Assembly: GCA_900660155.1 (NCBI GenBank)
Contig: CABFPE010000010.1
Span: 1,518,645 to 1,582,644 of the forward strand
Length of the DNA stretch: 64,000 nt
Source: Hofstenia miamia
Taxonomy: Eukaryota; Xenacoelomorpha; Acoela; Hofsteniidae
Direction: 5' to 3'
Shown here: piece by piece, positions 61,470-64,000 of the stretch
Layout of the letters: each line of letters starts with the position of its first letter
Position numbering within the stretch: position 1 is the first letter of the stretch
Program-made: the position numbers and the translations under genes
Notes under the pieces: generated by a model
Told to the model about the DNA's origin: nothing
The model's input: only the letters and a program-made list of their open reading frames with translations
The model's database searches: none

Positions 61470-63377
61470 TATATATATATAATGTGATATAATTACCATT
61501 TGGGAGATGTTTGAAATTGCGATAACCTAGTAGACTCGAGTAGAGGGTTCGAAAATTTTTGTAACCACATCCAAACAATGCATCGGAATGGTCTTGCTTC
61601 GAAAACTCACATGGTGCACACAAACAAAAAGCAGATGATCGCTTCAAGCAAGTGTCCAATAGGGAAGCGTAGACTAAATGTGCAAAATGGGTGAAGCAAA
61701 ATCACAAAAAAACATTATTTGCTTTGCAACTAATAATAAATGCGTCAACTAAGATCTAATCACGTTACAAAACTTATATTTGGAAAGTTCTAATAGTTGA
61801 AAGTTAGCGACAGTATTTGAAATAAGCATGCAATTTAACTGTATGTTAATATATTTACAGAATAGTAAATTTAGATAACGGAATTATAACATTTAATAGT
61901 AAGAAAATACTAGTGTAACGCTGTTAATCGGAGTATTCAAAACATAAACTAAAAAATACAGAGGGTTGAGAAAAAATGGGTGATATTATTCAAATTAAAC
62001 TTCATTAAAAATATCGAAAAACACTCATAAGGCACGAGTTACTCGTATTTTGACCAAATCAATGGAAGCTTGAAGTTTACTTCAAAAATTTGAAAAATTA
62101 CTTTAAAGACGATCGCCTTCGTGTAAACGTTGTTCACTACTTACACGTGTTCGCTGTGAAAGACGAACTGAATATGACAGTTGTTGATTCCCTAAATGCC
62201 GTGACTCCGAAGCAGACAATCCGCACTTATTTCTCTAGTAATAGAAAAAAGCTCACTTCAAGAACTCGTAATTACAATGACAGGTAAAGAATGAGTTTTA
62301 GAAGTTAGCGGAGGCAACTACATCCAGGATGAACAACTTCTCAACCAGATCCACCAAATAGCCTTTGAGTCCATCGAAGCTTTTTCAGCTCAATTGTTCT
62401 TATAATTTATGCGCATCTAACTTCATTGTGAATTAAGACCATACATGCGTTGACACGTTTTGTAATGAACTGAAACAGCAAATTAGTTCACTTTGATAAT
62501 ACCGTATTTGTATCGCAATCAATTTTATACAAATCTGTTCAAAATATACCATTATGTGTAAACATGGAAGTACTTTATTAATTAGAGTAGGCAATGGCAG
62601 AAATTTTATATTAATAAAAATCGACATACTTCTAGCTTTCGCTTAGAAACAATCCAAAACTTACAGTGAGGCTTTTTAGAAGAAGTCTTTCTAAAGAAAC
62701 ACAACATTACATTAAATTAACAACAGTGCATTGGTGTTATCAACAAAATATTTATATGTATAGCCAGGACGACAATATCTAATCACACAATTCAAACGCA
62801 TGTACAATGCATCCTCGATTATCCGGCTGTTATGCCAAACTTCCTTTTCCGCCAATACAAGATGCTAGTTCATTTTTCCATTCAATCTTGCTATCAAAAC
62901 GGCATCACTTAAATCAATAAATTCCATGATAAAATGTATTTGACTTTGCGATTGTAGATGTAAAGGTTTTTAAGCGAATTTTAAATGTTGTCACTGCCAG
63001 AACTATCACTAAATAATGCATGGAAAATCGGAATTTCACAGTCTGGCCGATTCTTTACTTATTAACATTGATCCTTGTGTATTATTGAGCGCTAGATCAA
63101 ATTAGATTATCCGGTCCATTTTGCGTAGTCGTCCCAGGAGAATCGAGGATGCACTGTATAATGTATAAATCATGAACTGAATAAAATAACTCAGACTTGC
63201 CAAAACATGAACTTGGATAATGTCTGATTATAGAAAATATTTATAACTGCAGCCAATTTTCTTATTTTGACGAACATTTGTTTGAAGTGAAAAATAGATA
63301 AAAATGCAATAAAAACTTAGCAAAATTAAAAACAACATACCTTTTGATATTATTCATATTAGACGACGAATTGCCAT
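57421..63377 (-). CDS. ZUP1: ZUP1/ZUFSP-type deubiquitinase, C-terminal part in six exons
   Basis: Cysteine peptidase of family C78 that cleaves K63-linked ubiquitin chains; known members act in the nucleus in DNA damage responses. Six exons join in phase with GT/AG borders: 63341-63377, 62665-62690, 61497-61673, 58765-58921, 58329-58486 and 57421-57599, giving about 243 residues. The triad is visible: Cys in GCGYKNFRTLYSSLL, His in KEGHSLIVAGYEL (formed across the last junction) and Asp in LIVLDPAK. TKKWIGATEVFALLSYLGVK and KQYQLVAVTGKLSKEE also match the family as I recall it. The N-terminal zinc fingers are not in the window. The last four exons are secure; the two short upstream exons rest on splice sites and phase only. 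Confidence 0.9.
58329..58486 (-). CDS. ZUP1: ZUP1-like exon, middle of peptidase domain
   Basis: Acceptor ATTTTCAG and donor GTGTGT. Reads CALVNVLSPSSTSKQHDAMF, WIRNYFEAK and KPCVYLQKE. The first base completes the Lys codon begun in the previous exon (VK|CALV), corresponding to VKCHIVDF in the vertebrate protein as I remember it. Confidence 0.9.
58765..58921 (-). CDS. ZUP1: ZUP1-like exon with IGATEV motif
   Basis: Acceptor ATATTTAG, donor GTATGT. Reads SDIQNFIERAWAEGFDSVG, KWIGATEVFALLSYLGVK. Enters in phase 1 and leaves in phase 2, matching both neighbours. Confidence 0.9.
58995..61304. other. Intronic DNA of the ZUP1-like gene
   Basis: Lies within the 2.6-kb intron 58922-61496. A/T-rich with no recognisable element. 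GC-richer spots at 59640-59720 and 61000-61060 share GATTGTTTTCATC-like sequence but no element structure. Confidence 0.5.
61438..61480. repeat. (TA)n microsatellite next to splice donor
   Basis: TA run with one TGCA interruption in the ZUP1-like intron, 16 bp beyond the donor of the catalytic-Cys exon. Confidence 0.95.
61497..61673 (-). CDS. ZUP1: ZUP1-like exon with catalytic cysteine
   Basis: Donor GTAATT after AAATG. Acceptor CACATTTAG at 61674 is preferred because it gives the phase needed by the 26-bp exon; an acceptor GTGAG before 61605 is the alternative. Reads LKRSSAFCLC, SKQDHSDALFGCGYKNF and TLYSSLLGYRNFKHLPN. The family's usual Trp-Gly before the catalytic Cys is Phe-Gly here. 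A (TA)n run lies directly behind the donor. Confidence 0.85.
62085..62403 (+). pseudogene. Possible pogo/Tigger-type transposase C-terminal relic
   Basis: Plus strand, within an intron of the minus-strand ZUP1-like gene. Frame 62090-62287 reads RLRVNVVHYLHVF, ELNMTVVDSLNAVTPKQTIR and TYF, resembling the end of the DDE_1 domain (...I.LLDAL..I..AW..VTP.TI.NCF). After a frameshift, 62302-62403 reads GGNYIQDEQLLNQIHQIAFE. GC content is higher than in the surroundings. The family assignment is from pattern similarity only, though a pogo-like MITE lies 400 bp away. Confidence 0.35.
62665..62690 (-). CDS. ZUP1: Candidate 26-bp micro-exon of the ZUP1-like gene
   Basis: GTTTCTTTAG acceptor and GTAAGT donor surround 26 bp reading KTSSKKPH. 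It is in phase with both the 63341-63377 exon (AG|A) and the cysteine exon (T|TC). Basic linker composition fits the region before the peptidase domain. Splice prediction by eye only. Confidence 0.5.
62805..63156. mobile_element. Pogo/Tigger-like MITE, 352 bp, TA target duplication
   Basis: Ends CAATGCATCCTCGATTATCC and, reverse-complemented, CAGTGCATCCTCGATTCTCC (18 of 20 identical), with TA on each side (62803-62804 and 63157-63158). ATTATCCGG recurs inside near the right end (about 63113). TA duplication and CAGTGCATCCTCGATTATCC-type ends fit the pogo/Tigger group. No coding capacity. It lies in the intron between the 37-bp and 26-bp ZUP1-like exons. Confidence 0.85.
63341..63377 (-). CDS. 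ZUP1: Candidate 37-bp exon of the ZUP1-like gene
   Basis: TTTTGTTTAG acceptor and GTATGT donor enclose a segment open in one phase only, reading GNSSSNMNNIK, a linker-like sequence. Leaves two bases that pair with the micro-exon. The preceding exon was not found within the window. Confidence 0.5.
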
Positions 63378-63955
63378 CTAAACAAAATATATAAGTTATT
63401 TCATTTGTAATTAAAGGTACATAGTAACTACTAATCATTGATTTTGTTCAATCTTATATGTGATAGAGATTGAAAAATCATGAAAATATGAATAAGAATT
63501 AGCTTTAGCGATTGCCGAGATTTTGGATGTCAGTACAAACAATTTTTTCATTTGGCATCTTCACTGTTTGATAATAACGGTATACTTTAAATGAGTTTTT
63601 CAATGAAAAATGTGTTGTAAATTTTTTAAACAAAATTAATTCATTTTTGAAGTCAAAATGCTGATAAAATAAAGATTTCTTTAAAAAAAGTTTGTTTGAA
63701 AAAATATCAGATTTTCGTGTGCCAAATTGTAGTACTCCAATTAAGTGAGTCTATGTTATCATTGCAGTTTTGTTCAAGTGTGTAGTGAGGGGGTCGTCTT
63801 AGGGGGGGTCAGTCCCTTAAAATAATGATAAAAAAACTATAAAAATTAAAACATTAAATACTTTTTAAACATATATAAACTTTCAAATTTAATAATTATA
63901 GATTTCGTTCAATGGAATAAAATCCATTTGTTTTTCATAACTGGATTTTTCAATG

Positions 63956-64000
<45 letters not shown>
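63956..64000. repeat. (TAA)n microsatellite at window end
   Basis: AATAATAAT run continuing past the window. Confidence 0.95.

Noticed and set aside
63780-63826. G-rich patch GTAGTGAGGGGGTCGTC ... AGGGGGGGTCAG
   Set aside because: Too short and without partner inside the window to call an element.

Overview
The window looks like intergenic and intronic DNA from an AT-rich animal genome, most likely an invertebrate. Evidence: one gene split by GT/AG introns, several clades of non-LTR retrotransposon, hAT, Tc1/mariner and pogo-type DNA transposons, long (TA)n and (TAA)n microsatellites, and a run of 112 Ns. I cannot name the species. No rRNA, tRNA, operon or CRISPR was seen.

The clearest host gene is on the minus strand at 57421-63377. 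It is the C-terminal half of a ZUP1/ZUFSP-type (C78 family) K63-specific deubiquitinase. Six exons can be chained in phase, including a 26-bp micro-exon, to about 243 residues, and Cys, His and Asp of the catalytic triad are all present. The N-terminal zinc-finger exons should lie to the right of the window. Its introns carry a pogo/Tigger-like MITE and an antisense transposase relic.

Transposons, left to right: a decayed LINE ORF2 (1-2011, +); a LINE with a restriction-like endonuclease (3541-4801, -); a second endonuclease-like relic (8192-8840, -) beside an opposing N-terminal fragment of the previous family (8878-9165, +); two copies of another LINE (11225-12075, -; 13262-14230, +); a hAT MITE (12278-12667); a further RLE-LINE 3' end (14284-14882, -); an apparently perfect 915-bp tandem duplication (14910-16739) cutting through a TIR element that ends at 17062; hAT elements at 17831-19742, 35128-35504 and 36811-38622, the last with a perfect 8-bp target duplication and a transposase C-terminus relic; a Tc1/mariner relic (31480-32476, +); LINE 3' pieces at 42520-43282 and 46990-48296 (+); and a relic of a repeated uncharacterised invertebrate protein family (45690-46230, +).

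The densest part is 48940-55435, a nested LINE stack on the minus strand. A 5'-truncated CR1/L2-like copy (A1) keeps an uninterrupted reverse transcriptase frame of about 540 codons. Next to it is an APE-type LINE (B) with ORF1, endonuclease and RT, split by a second CR1/L2-like copy (A2). Four A-family copies share a 3' end of TTATC units or a decayed form of it.

Between about 19.75 and 31.4 kb I see almost nothing recognisable. No wholly new system is demonstrated; the best leads are the ZUP1 gene structure, the duplication through the TIR element, and an unassigned possible exon/ORF at 33637-34101.
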